Shown here one piece after another: positions 1 through 8,500 of a DNA stretch of 13,144 bases. A program made the position numbers and the translations under genes. The notes below the pieces were generated by a model. That model saw nothing but the letters and a program-made list of their open reading frames with translations. It was not told the origin of the DNA and did no database searches. The DNA lies in contig JAQGPE010000155.1 of assembly GCA_028293225.1 (NCBI GenBank), positions 1 to 13,144 of the forward strand, given 5' to 3'. Numbering within the stretch: the stretch's first letter is position 1; each line of letters starts with the position of its first letter. Source of the DNA: Akkermansiaceae bacterium. Its GTDB lineage: Bacteria > Verrucomicrobiota > Verrucomicrobiia > Verrucomicrobiales > Akkermansiaceae.

Positions 1-108
1 AACAACCTGCCCCCGGGCGCGGGGTGAAATGCAGGAACTCGACAGGTTTAGTAGGCTGACGTGACTTTTCTGTTGGATGACACAGAAGAATTGCTTAGCA
101 GCCGAGTC
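1..108. other. Upstream region of the SHD1 gene pair
   Basis: This stretch precedes the first gene. It carries a GC-rich block near 8-25 and no convincing sigma-70 promoter: a TCGACA at 39-44 could be a weak -35 box, but no good -10 follows at the right distance. No open reading frame with family resemblance is visible here, and the end of any preceding gene lies outside the window. Confidence 0.4.
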
Positions 109-1338
109 GTGAAAAAGATCGAAATCATACTGGTTTCGGCGGCCGCCTTTTTGTGCACATCGGTTCTTCACGCGGGTGATACCCGGGTGTGGACCTCGCG
201 CAAAGGGACGACGCTGGAAGGAGAGCTGCTGAAAGCTGATGTCGCCACGGCCACCGTGGTGGACAAGGCCGCGAAACAAACCATCATCAAGATGGAGGAC
301 CTGAGTATCGCTGACCGGCAATACATCGTCCAGTACGACAAAGTGGACGCCAAGATTCTGGCGATCGGCGAGCCGGGCGAGCCGGAGAAGGAGTACCGGG
401 TCGACGAAAAAACCTTCGTCAAGGAGAAGGACAAGAAGGCCAACTTCGGAAGTGCGGACCTGGAGCTGATGCAGACGGAGCATTTCATCATCGCCTACGG
501 CGGGGATGTGCGGCCGAACGTCTTCGGCGAAGCGGCCGAACGCATCTGGCACGGCATGGCCTTCGAGCACATGGACTTCCGCCGTGACTGGGGCGATACC
601 CGCATGATGATTCTGGTGGTGTCGGATGCCAAGATTCATCAGGCGGTGGGGAAATGGTATTTCCAGTCGCTCAAGGATTCCGGCCAGGCTGACGAAGCAG
701 GTCGCGCCGCCACGGGCTGGGAAGATCCCGGCAGCAGAGGTTTCGAGATGCAGCCGGATGTGGCCGCCAAATACGGCGCCAAGCCGGTCGCCTCTTACTA
801 CTTCCTGCCGGACATGAGCGGCTTCAAGAAGGCCATGAGCCCGCTGCTGATCCACTCGATGTCCCAGTCCCTGCTCTCCCACGTGACGGGCGGAGTGAAA
901 GAGGGTGCCTTCACCTTCTTCACCGGCCATGCCTACTACAAGGAGATCCAGCTGACCGGCCAGGCTCAGACGACCCTGGGCGGAGTCGGCGGCTCCGACA
1001 ACCTGAGCAAGGTTTCACGGGAAGGCTTCCACGACAAGTGGGCCGCTGAAGTGCGCAAGCTGGTCAAAAAAGGCACTCTGAAGCCTGACATGGCCATCAG
1101 CTACACCTGGGACCTCAATGCGGCGACGCCCGAGAACCTGGGGCTGATGTACGCCCTCTCCTACTACATGCAGAGTACGAACCTGCGGCTCTCCTACTAT
1201 GACGAACTGGTGCGGCGCACCACGACCGCGCATCGCGTTCCGGAGCCGATCGAGGTCGCGAGTATCTTCGGATTCAAATCGGTCGAAGCCTTCAACACCG
1301 ATTGGACCACCTTCATCAAGGAAGGTAACTTCAAGTAA
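109..1338 (+). CDS. Exported SHD1-domain protein with degenerate metallopeptidase-like region
   Basis: Predicted secreted or periplasmic protein of about 409 residues. I chose the GTG at 109 because it puts a basic n-region (KK), a hydrophobic core and a cleavage site near 'VLHA' at the N-terminus. A GTG at 61 or a TTG at 91 is possible, but the 61 start adds an acidic stretch (DDTEE) that does not suit a signal peptide. Residues about 25-76 match the SHD1 pattern (RVWTSRKG...LEGEL...VVDK...IKMEDLS..D..YI), common in exported proteins of Planctomycetes and Verrucomicrobia. The rest recalls DUF1570-like or peptidase-MA-like proteins: an 'EHFIIAYG' strand, an AAERIW helix, and a C-terminal 'FGFKSVEAFNTDW' stretch. 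Where such families carry HExxH, this protein reads H249-S-M-S-Q, so zinc binding is probably lost. The next gene starts 9 bases downstream. Function unknown; the SHD1 call is firm and the peptidase kinship is inference. Confidence 0.8.
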   Translation: MKKIEIILVSAAAFLCTSVLHAGDTRVWTSRKGTTLEGELLKADVATATVVDKAAKQTIIKMEDLSIADRQYIVQYDKVDAKILAIGEPGEPEKEYRVDEKTFVKEKDKKANFGSADLELMQTEHFIIAYGGDVRPNVFGEAAERIWHGMAFEHMDFRRDWGDTRMMILVVSDAKIHQAVGKWYFQSLKDSGQADEAGRAATGWEDPGSRGFEMQPDVAAKYGAKPVASYYFLPDMSGFKKAMSPLLIHSMSQSLLSHVTGGVKEGAFTFFTGHAYYKEIQLTGQAQTTLGGVGGSDNLSKVSREGFHDKWAAEVRKLVKKGTLKPDMAISYTWDLNAATPENLGLMYALSYYMQSTNLRLSYYDELVRRTTTAHRVPEPIEVASIFGFKSVEAFNTDWTTFIKEGNFK

Positions 1339-1347
1339 CACAGAAAT

Positions 1348-2751
1348 ATGTTCAGATCCATTTCAACACTGGCAGCCGGCATGCTGTTCGCCGGAGCGGC
1401 TTTCGCCCAGACGCCTGACAAGGACGCCGAGTACCGCGATTTCGAAGGTCCCAACGGCAAGATCATCCAGGCGGCGCTTCTCGATAAAAGCGCCGACTCG
1501 GTGACGCTGCTCCTGAAGGACGGCAAGCGCTCGGTGGTGCCCATCGACAAGTTGAGCCCGGCCGATCAGGTATGGGTGAACAGCTGGAGCAAGGAAAAGG
1601 CGGTCTTCATCGAGAAGTGCCGCGGCCTCACGGTCACCCAGTTGCTCGAACTCCGCGGCTATGAGGCTTTCAACTTCAAGCTGCATGGAAACTCGATCCT
1701 GATTGACGGAAAAATCAACGGCGTCGCAGGGACCTTCATCATCGATACCGGGGCAGACGGCTCGGTCGTCTACACGGATTTCGCCGCCAAGGCTAAATGT
1801 GATGTGGGACCGTTCAATCACACGGTCCGGGGAGTCGGCGACAAGGAAGCTCCGGCGGCGGAAGGCAAGATGCAGGATGTCGCGTTCGGCGAAGCGAAGT
1901 TCAAGGACATCGACATCACCGTCTACGATCCGAAATTCAACGTCCCGGAGGGCACTCCAGCGCCCGTGGAAAACGGCCTTTTCGGCGCGGATTTCATGAG
2001 CCAGCTGGATGCCGTCATCTCGTATCCCGAGCGCAAGATCTTCCTGCATCCCGACAACGTGCTGGAGGCGAACAAGCAGAAGGAATTCACCTCCTTCCGC
2101 CTGTTCCGCACCAAGGACAACGTCACTTACCGCGGCAAGATCCTCTCGAAGACCCCGACGGTCATCACCCTGACCCTACAGGACACCAAGACCCTGCAGG
2201 TGCCGATCGCACGCCTCGTCGATGACGATGCCAAGTATGCGGTGGAGTGGTCCGAAGCGGCATCATTCTTCCTGGAGTACTGCCAGAGCCTGACGATCGA
2301 AGAAGTGCTCGCCCTGCGGAAATACAAGTCGTTCGAGTATGAGCGGGAAGGCAACCACATCTATGTCGATGGCACCATGAATGACAATCCGGTCCGCTAT
2401 CTGGTCGATACCGGTGCGGATACGAGCTGCTTCAACTACGATTCGGCCAAGGCCTTCGGGTGTGAGTTCGGCCCGTTTGAGGCGCTGACGGTGGTGGGGA
2501 TCGGCGGGACGGCGAAAGCCACCGAAACGCTGGTGAAAAAAATCACGCTCGGCGATGTCATCCTGACCAACCGCAAGGAAGACTCGGTCAATCTGAACAA
2601 GTTCCGCAATGACCCGGACTTGAAGTACATCGGCCTGTTCGGTGCGGATTTCCTGCGCGAGCTGGATGCGGTGATCACCTACAAGGAGAAGAAAATCTTC
2701 CTCCTGCAGCGGAACAATCCCAATGCTCCGGCGCCGCTGAAAGGCAAGTAA
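1348..2751 (+). CDS. Exported tandem SHD1-like/retropepsin-like aspartyl protease protein
   Basis: A 467-residue exported protein with a signal peptide (residues 1-21, ending AGAAFAQ). It is built from two copies of one unit, offset by about 221 residues. Each unit has an SHD1-like domain (about 26-78 and 246-300) followed by a retropepsin-like domain. The protease domains carry the catalytic signature D-T-G-A at 133-136 (FIIDTGADGS) and 354-357 (YLVDTGADTS). Each ends in the same block, 'LFGADF' then 'LDAVI.Y...KIFL', at about 211-235 and 430-455. Single-domain retropepsin-like enzymes act as dimers with one Asp from each subunit. Two DTG domains in one chain could therefore form an intramolecular active site, as in pepsins. 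The gene starts 9 bases after the previous stop with no clear Shine-Dalgarno sequence, suggesting co-transcription. A terminator follows. Substrate unknown; proteolytic activity is inferred from the motifs. Confidence 0.88.
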   Translation: MFRSISTLAAGMLFAGAAFAQTPDKDAEYRDFEGPNGKIIQAALLDKSADSVTLLLKDGKRSVVPIDKLSPADQVWVNSWSKEKAVFIEKCRGLTVTQLLELRGYEAFNFKLHGNSILIDGKINGVAGTFIIDTGADGSVVYTDFAAKAKCDVGPFNHTVRGVGDKEAPAAEGKMQDVAFGEAKFKDIDITVYDPKFNVPEGTPAPVENGLFGADFMSQLDAVISYPERKIFLHPDNVLEANKQKEFTSFRLFRTKDNVTYRGKILSKTPTVITLTLQDTKTLQVPIARLVDDDAKYAVEWSEAASFFLEYCQSLTIEEVLALRKYKSFEYEREGNHIYVDGTMNDNPVRYLVDTGADTSCFNYDSAKAFGCEFGPFEALTVVGIGGTAKATETLVKKITLGDVILTNRKEDSVNLNKFRNDPDLKYIGLFGADFLRELDAVITYKEKKIFLLQRNNPNAPAPLKGK

Positions 2752-2777
2752 GCCGTCACGCGAAGCAATCAACCATG

Positions 2778-2817
2778 AGGCCGGTCCGGATGATTTCCGG
2801 GCCGGCCTTTTGTTTTT
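2778..2817 (+). terminator. Rho-independent terminator after the SHD1 gene pair
   Basis: The arms 2778-2790 (AGGCCGGTCCGGA) and 2796-2808 (TCCGGGCCGGCCT) form a 13-base stem with one G-U pair and a 5-base loop. The T-rich run TTTTGTTTTT (2808-2817) follows on the plus strand. It lies 27 bases after the stop of the tandem protease gene. The hairpin also sits 18 bases beyond the stop of the convergent GH39 gene, but the minus strand has no good T-tract after it, so it is mainly a plus-strand terminator. Confidence 0.9.
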
Positions 2818-2826
2818 CCAGAGCTA

Positions 2827-4476
2827 CTAGGGCCACTGGAGTTCCAGCAACGTGACGGCCTGGCGGGGCAGGGTGAAATGCAGGACCGGAGTTTCGCCGC
2901 CGGTGATTTCCACGCCAGCATCCACCTTGGCCAGTTGGCCGGAGGCCTGGAGCTGGGCGATTTGCTCGGCGGTTGGCTGGGCGGGAGAGCCCATGGCCTG
3001 CCAGGCGGTGAAGGCATTCGAATGGGTCTCGTCGATGAGGTAGCGGGTGACGGTGGGAGCGCCACGGGGTGCACCGGAGAGGTCGAGGCTGACCACGGCG
3101 TCGGGGCCGCGGACGTCGTCATCGTGGTAGTGCCAAGCGAGCACCGTGATGCGGTTGCCATCGCGCGCCGCAAGGGCCGACACATCCGGCTTTCCCGTGA
3201 CGCCCTGGCGGACGATCTGGTCGAGCGGCACGGCGCTGTCGCTGTCGACCGGCAGGCGGCTACCGGCCATCTTCGCGAACATGCGGAAGACATTCAGGAC
3301 CGGCTTGTCGATGCCCTGGGTGGCGAGCGAGCGGAAGCCGGCGAAGCACGGCTGATCCTCGAACTCGAAAGCCCAGGTCAGGGCGCCCTCCAGGTTCACG
3401 CCATGCTTCATGGCGAGGTCGAGCTTGCGTGGGAAAACAGCGGCGGTGTAGCTGGAGTAGAGCGTGCCATTACGGTAGGCGAAGCGCGGGCCCTGGCAGG
3501 CGGCGCAGCCCTCCGGGTCGGACTCGCCGATGACGATCGGCTTGTCCTTGAGATCGGGATAGCCGGCGATGACCTGGAAGGCCGAGTCAATGTCCCGGAG
3601 CTGGTGCGAGATGCCCATGCGCACATGGCCGTCCACCTGTTCGGGCGAGCCCTTGGCGTGGAAGGACAGGAAATCGAGCGGCGTGCTGGTTTCGCCGGTC
3701 GCGGCATTTTTACCACTCCGGCAGTGATCGATGAAGGCCTTCAGGAAATCCCCCCCTGCCCCGCCGGCCAGATCCGGACCGCCGACTTTCGCGCCCGGGA
3801 CCGCGCGGCGAACGGCATTCACCGCGTGGTCGTGAAGTTGGAAGAACTCCTCCCGGCTGCCCCGCCAGTAACCGATGTTCGGCTCGTTCCAGGTTTCCCA
3901 GTACCACTTCAGGACCTCGTCATTGCCATACTTGGAGGCGCAGTGCCTGGCCCATTGGTAGACCAGTTCCTCCCACTTGGCCCAGTCCTTCGGCGGGTAG
4001 GCCCAGCCCGTGAAAATCTCGTCGTACTTCGCCTCCGGCGTCCAATGATGGCGGTAGGGTTCCGGGTGGGTGGAGAGCGCCTGGGGCATGAAGCCGATCT
4101 GCACATACGGGCGGACGCCGCGCTCCAGGTAGCTGTCGAAAATGCGATCGACGAGGGTCCAGTCGTAGACCGGGTTTCCGGAGGCGTCCTCCGTGTAGGC
4201 ATTGGTCGAGCCCCACTTCAGCGCGGGGAGTCCATCCCCCGTCACCAGCAGGCTGTGGGTGCGGAAGTAGACCTCCTTCGGCCGCAGGCTGCCGAGTTCG
4301 CCCAGCAGTTGCTGGCCGTGCTTCATGTAGGCGTAGTTCGGTTCGTCCGCGCCGAAGAACCGCCAGATGGGAGCCAGGGCCGCGCCGGGCTTTCCGGCAT
4401 CGACATGGATGGTCACCGGAAAGGAATCCGCCGCCGCGGCGCCCGCCAGGAGCAACCAGAGAAAGCCCGATTTCAT
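2827..4476 (-). CDS. GH39-like beta-xylosidase, exported
   Basis: A 549-residue glycoside hydrolase of clan GH-A, closest in pattern to family 39 (xylan 1,4-beta-xylosidases and relatives), which hydrolyse non-reducing terminal sugars with retention. A short signal peptide (residues 1-16, MKSGFLWLLLAGAAAA) fixes the start. The TIM barrel covers roughly 20-430. The acid/base is expected at E198 in 'WYWETWNEPN' and the nucleophile at E318 in 'KPIVIGESD'. The 120-residue spacing is close to that known for GH39. Other family-like stretches are 'FRTHSLLV' and 'LDFLSFHAKGSPEQ'. A C-terminal beta-sandwich ends in 'QAVTLLELQW'. The enzyme lacks a lipobox, so it is probably periplasmic or secreted. 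It is the last gene of the minus-strand block, 51 bases after the permease-like gene. Substrate is not decidable from sequence; beta-xyloside is the default guess. No clear ribosome binding site is present. Confidence 0.9.
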   Translation of the reverse strand: MKSGFLWLLLAGAAAADSFPVTIHVDAGKPGAALAPIWRFFGADEPNYAYMKHGQQLLGELGSLRPKEVYFRTHSLLVTGDGLPALKWGSTNAYTEDASGNPVYDWTLVDRIFDSYLERGVRPYVQIGFMPQALSTHPEPYRHHWTPEAKYDEIFTGWAYPPKDWAKWEELVYQWARHCASKYGNDEVLKWYWETWNEPNIGYWRGSREEFFQLHDHAVNAVRRAVPGAKVGGPDLAGGAGGDFLKAFIDHCRSGKNAATGETSTPLDFLSFHAKGSPEQVDGHVRMGISHQLRDIDSAFQVIAGYPDLKDKPIVIGESDPEGCAACQGPRFAYRNGTLYSSYTAAVFPRKLDLAMKHGVNLEGALTWAFEFEDQPCFAGFRSLATQGIDKPVLNVFRMFAKMAGSRLPVDSDSAVPLDQIVRQGVTGKPDVSALAARDGNRITVLAWHYHDDDVRGPDAVVSLDLSGAPRGAPTVTRYLIDETHSNAFTAWQAMGSPAQPTAEQIAQLQASGQLAKVDAGVEITGGETPVLHFTLPRQAVTLLELQWP

Positions 4477-4479
4477 GCG

Positions 4480-4496
4480 GCCAGAATCGGTCTGGC
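4480..4496 (-). promoter_or_regulatory. Small inverted repeat just before the GH39 start
   Basis: GCCAGA (4480-4485) and TCTGGC (4491-4496) form a 6-base perfect inverted repeat with a 5-base loop, ending 3 bases before the GH39 start codon. In the transcript this hairpin would occupy the position where a ribosome binding site normally lies. It lacks a T-tract, so it is not a terminator. A short repeat like this can arise by chance in GC-rich DNA. Confidence 0.25.
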
Positions 4497-4527
4497 AACC
4501 GGGGTGTGGCGAGTCGATTCCGCGCCC

Positions 4528-5520
4528 TCAGGCCCCCAGTAGTGGCGGGGGCGACGCCGCGGGTGGCGGGACATTCGGAGCCGGCGGTTTCACCCAGGCC
4601 GGAGCCTTTGGCGTGACGTCGGCATAGATGGCGACCAGCGCCATGCCGATCAGTCCGGCGCCGCCCATGTAGCCCAGCGTCATGGCGGTGGTCATGGCGG
4701 TCACGAAGGGCGTGAAAATCAGCAGGCCGACGACCATCGAGCTCGGCTTCACCTCATAAGCGTGCACCACCAGGCGCAGGCGGGAGCGCGCCATGCACAA
4801 GCCGAGCAGGCAGTAGCAGATGACGCACGAAATCGCGTTGATATAGTAGAGCACCCCGCAGGTATCGGTGCGCTGCGCCACCGCGTAGAGCGGCAGAACG
4901 CAGGAACCGGCGGCCGAAGCGACGAACAGGACCATCACCGCCAAACGGGCGCCGAGGCCGCGAAACGATGAGGCGCCGATGGTGCCGGCGCAGACGATCC
5001 CCGACATGCCGATGACCGTGAGGGAGCAGCCGATTTCCCGGATGAACTCGATGCTGCCGACCAGATAGCGGACGATGACGTAGGGCAGCAGGGAGATGAA
5101 GGTCAGCACGCACAGACCCCAGAGGGTGAAGAATTTGCCACGCACCACCTTCCAGCGGCTGAGCTTCGTCAACAGGAGCAGCTCGTGGTTGCCCTCCTCC
5201 AGCTCCTGACCCATCAGGATCAGGCCGCCCAAGGGCATGATCACGATGCAGATCAGCGCCACGCAGGCCCAGAACGGACCGGAGGCCGCCATCAACTGCA
5301 GGTTGAGCATGCCGACGAATTTCAGCGACTCGCGGTGGTCGCCGCCGCTGAACTCCACGAGCATGGCGGCGATGGCCAGCAGTTGCACCAGCAGGAAGGG
5401 GGTGACGAAGCTGGCGCGGCGCATGTTCTGCCGCAGTTCCTTGACCAGCATGGCGCCCATGCGATCCGGCAAGTCGTCCTTCACGTCCTTCAGCGTCGTT
5501 GTCGCCATGGTCCGCATCAT
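4528..5520 (-). CDS. ABC-2-type permease-like integral membrane protein
   Basis: A 330-residue inner-membrane protein with about eight hydrophobic segments (near 38-56, 79-103, 131-150, 163-181, 191-212, 223-243, 260-280 and 283-300). The N-terminus 'MGAMLVKELRQNMRRASF' resembles the amphipathic lead-in of ABC-2-type permeases. 'GQELEEGNHELLLLTKLSRW' followed by 'VVRGKFF' matches the cytoplasmic loop signature of that family (E-xx-G-T-xx-LL-T-xx-S-xx-xxx-GK). The C-terminal tail (about 303-330) is proline-rich. No ATP-binding partner is encoded in the window, so either the ATPase lies elsewhere or the protein has diverged from transport. The start is uncertain: ATG codons at 5520, 5517 and 5508 are all possible, and none has a clear ribosome binding site. 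It lies between two glycosidase genes on the same strand, but the hairpin after the upstream gene may separate it from that unit. Confidence 0.75.
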   Translation of the reverse strand: MMRTMATTTLKDVKDDLPDRMGAMLVKELRQNMRRASFVTPFLLVQLLAIAAMLVEFSGGDHRESLKFVGMLNLQLMAASGPFWACVALICIVIMPLGGLILMGQELEEGNHELLLLTKLSRWKVVRGKFFTLWGLCVLTFISLLPYVIVRYLVGSIEFIREIGCSLTVIGMSGIVCAGTIGASSFRGLGARLAVMVLFVASAAGSCVLPLYAVAQRTDTCGVLYYINAISCVICYCLLGLCMARSRLRLVVHAYEVKPSSMVVGLLIFTPFVTAMTTAMTLGYMGGAGLIGMALVAIYADVTPKAPAWVKPPAPNVPPPAASPPPLLGA

Positions 5521-5558
5521 CGCAGGCGGAGCATGGTCTGCAAGTCAGGAGAACAACG

Positions 5559-5586
5559 CCGCCCGGCCCATCGGGTCGCCGGGCGG
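5559..5586 (-). terminator. Probable terminator hairpin after the apiosidase-like gene
   Basis: CCGCCCGG (5559-5566) pairs perfectly with CCGGGCGG (5579-5586). An inner CCC/GGG pairing (5567-5569 with 5573-5575) is possible. On the minus strand the hairpin starts 10 bases beyond the stop codon at 5597-5599 and is followed by the moderately T-rich CGTTGTTCTCC. The stem is strong but the T-tract is poor, so termination may be partial. Confidence 0.5.
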
Positions 5587-5596
5587 GTTGGGGACA

Positions 5597-8500
5597 TCAG
5601 GGCATCGAGCCCCGCACGCGCCCGAAGAGCCGGACATCGGTCGCCGCCGCCTTGGGCAGGGTCGCCGTCACGTGAAGCGGACCGGTGCCGCTGATGGTGT
5701 AGGTCACGCCATTGACGGTGCCGCCGGTGGAAGGGACCGTGGAGGAGGTCCAGTTGCTGAGGTCGTTGCTGTATTGAAGGTCCAGGCTGGCGGTGCCCCA
5801 AACGGCGGGGTTCAGGCAGTTGAAGGAGAAGCTAAGGCTACCGTCGGCGTTCACGGTGCGGGTGGGAAGCAGGGCCAGGCCATCGGCAAGGGGCGAGCTG
5901 CCCCCGAGCAGCCATTGGATGCCGTTTGACACCCCGTCGTTATTGGCATCGGCGGTAAAGCCGGCTTGCCCGGCAGGAACCCCGGCGGTGCCGCTGGACC
6001 AGTTCGAGTAGGCGGTGGCAGGGATCACCGTAACATTGCTGATGTTGTCCAGCCACGGGTCGCCACTGACAGCCGCGAACTCCAGGCTCAGCGGGCCCGC
6101 GTTCGTGACCGTCCTGGTCAGGGTGTAGGACTGCCAGGAATCATTCGCCAGCAGGGTGGTATCCACCGGCATGCTGTAGCGGGTGGAACCGACCAGGAAG
6201 GAGGCATTGAAGACGCCGCCGGCCGGAGTGGGGAGCTCCACTCGACCACGCCCGCCGTAAAAAGTCACGGAGACGGTGTCGCCGGCTTTCACCGTGGTGT
6301 TCAGATCCTGGTGGATGGAGCCGGTATTGGCATTGATCAACGCCTCCCAGACCCCGCCCCCGGGGCTGCCGGCGCTGAAGTGGGCGCTGCCCAGGGTGAC
6401 CAGAGTGTCCTGCTGGTAGTCGTTAGCCACGGCCGGGTTCCAGACCGCGGCGATGCGGCCCCAGCCTTCCGCCGCGGAGATGCTGCCAGGAGTTTCAAAG
6501 CTGGGGTTCCGCACCGGCACGGTCAGCACCGGTCCGACCTGGAAGCTCTGGGTCAGCGAGGTCGCGGTGGCCGGCGGCTCGGCGCCGGCGGTCGCGGTGG
6601 CGCGGATCTGCCAGGCTCCCGGCGCCAGCGTGCCCAGGTCCACGGAGTAGTCCGGAGCGGTCGTGCTGCTGCCGGCATTCGTCGTGACGCCATCCGGTCC
6701 TGTTAGGTCATAGCTGACCGTGACCGCCCCGGTGGCATTCGTGACGGTGGCGGAGGCGCTCGCCGCGCTGCCGGTCAGGATCTGGCCGCCATCGACCGGA
6801 CCCTTCATGCCCACGAACAGCACCGGCGTGGTGGCCACGCTGACACTGCTGACGCTATCCAGCCACGGGTCGCCGCTGACGGCGGTGAAGACCAGGCTCA
6901 GCGGTCCGGCATTCGTCACCGTCTTCGTCAGCGTATACGCTTTCCACGTATTGTTGGCCTGGGTGGTGGTGTCCACCTGCAGGCTATAGGGCGTGCTGCC
7001 GACCATCAGCGTGGCGGTGAAAACGCCGCCCGCGGCCGTGGAGGCGGAAGCCTGCGCACGGCCGCCGTAGAAGGTCACCGACAGGGTGTCGCCGGCCTTG
7101 ACCGAGGTCTGCAGGTCCCTGCGCAGGGAGCCCGTGTTGCCGTTGATCAGGGTATACCAGAAGCCGCCCCCCGCAGGCGTGGCGGTGAAGTGGGCGTTGG
7201 CGGCCGGGGCCAGATTGTTCTGCTGGTACTCGCTGTTGACCGCAGGGGTCCAGGCGGCATCCAGATGCGCCCAGCCATCGGCGCCGGATAGGGCGCCGGG
7301 GGTCTCGAAGCTGCCGTTCGCCACAGCGATGCCGGAACCGGAAAAGGTGAACGACGAGGTGTAGCTGCGGGCCACTCCAGTTGCCGGATCCGTGGCGGTC
7401 AGCACCCAGTAGTAGGCGCCCGGCGGCAGGGAGGTCGGCAGCCCGGCGGAGTTGCCGGTGGTGCCGCCCTGCGGGGTCAGGCGGGCCAGATTTCCATGCG
7501 GCTGGTTGAAATCGTAACGGGCGGCCGTGCCGAACCAGACCTCATAGGTCTGACCGGCGGGCGCGGCGCTGGACGACCAGGAAAGCTGCGTCCAGGGGGC
7601 CCCTGCGGAGCCGGGAGCCCCTGCTGAGGCCGACAGCGTGGCCCCATTGGCCGGGGAGACGACCAGCGCCGCCGGGTTCTGCTTCGCCAGCAGCACCCAG
7701 TCGTCATTGGTCGGGCGCACGGGAATGGACCACTCCCCGCTCGCGCCGGGGGAGATGCCACCCAGCGCGGCGTAGGTGCCGGTCCGCGGGTCATACCAGA
7801 AGGCGTCATAGGCCGTGCCCGCCGCCATGCCCCGCAGGGTGCCGGTGCCCGTTCCCGTTCCGAAGAAGTACGCCACGTAAGTACTATTTCCATCGGAAGA
7901 CACCAGCGAGTGATCCGGATCCGCCGAGGACGACCAGGCGGCGTCGTTGTAGCGGGGGATCAGCTTCCACCAGCTCTGCGCCGTGTAGAAGGCCTTCAGG
8001 TAGGTCATCTGATCGCCGGTCGGCAGATTCGCCCCGGCATACCACTGCAGGTAGCCCGCCGGCATGAAGTAGTCGGTGCCGTAGTCGCCTTTCTGATACA
8101 GGTCGCTCCAGGTGCCGTTCGCGCCGTAGCCGTAGCCATACAGGCCGGTCTGAAAGGCGCGGTAGCCGGAGCTGCGGGCGCCCTTGTTGTCGGTCCAGAA
8201 GGTGTCGTAGGGGGACTCGTAGAGCACCAGCGGCTTGGTCGGCGTGTTGTAGTAGAACTCCTGGGCGGATGACACCCAGCGATTGGCCGGCGTGTCGTAC
8301 TGGATCTGCATCGGCCACCACTTGTGATAGGGCTTCGGGCCGAACCAGGAGTCGGAGGGGTGGTTCATCCCGTTGCTGATCGACTGCATGTGCGCGCCCA
8401 GCGGCTGACCGTAAGCATCGTTGTCCGAGACCGCCTTGGCCGCGGCGAACCACAGACCGATGGTGGCGGCATCGTACGCGCCATACACGTTCGGATCGAC

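Noticed and set aside
61..108. GTG at 61 as the start of the first SHD1 gene.
   Set aside because: It would place an acidic, non-hydrophobic stretch before an otherwise good signal peptide, so I prefer 109. The choice is not certain.
1363..2049. Minus-strand open frame of 228 codons opposite the tandem protease gene.
   Set aside because: It is antisense to a protein with clear DTG motifs and duplicated domains, and shows no family features of its own.
2878..4542. Plus-strand open frame of 554 codons opposite the GH39 gene.
   Set aside because: It is antisense to a confidently identified enzyme, rich in Gly/Ala/Arg/Val as expected for the complement of GC-rich codons, and shows no recognisable domain.
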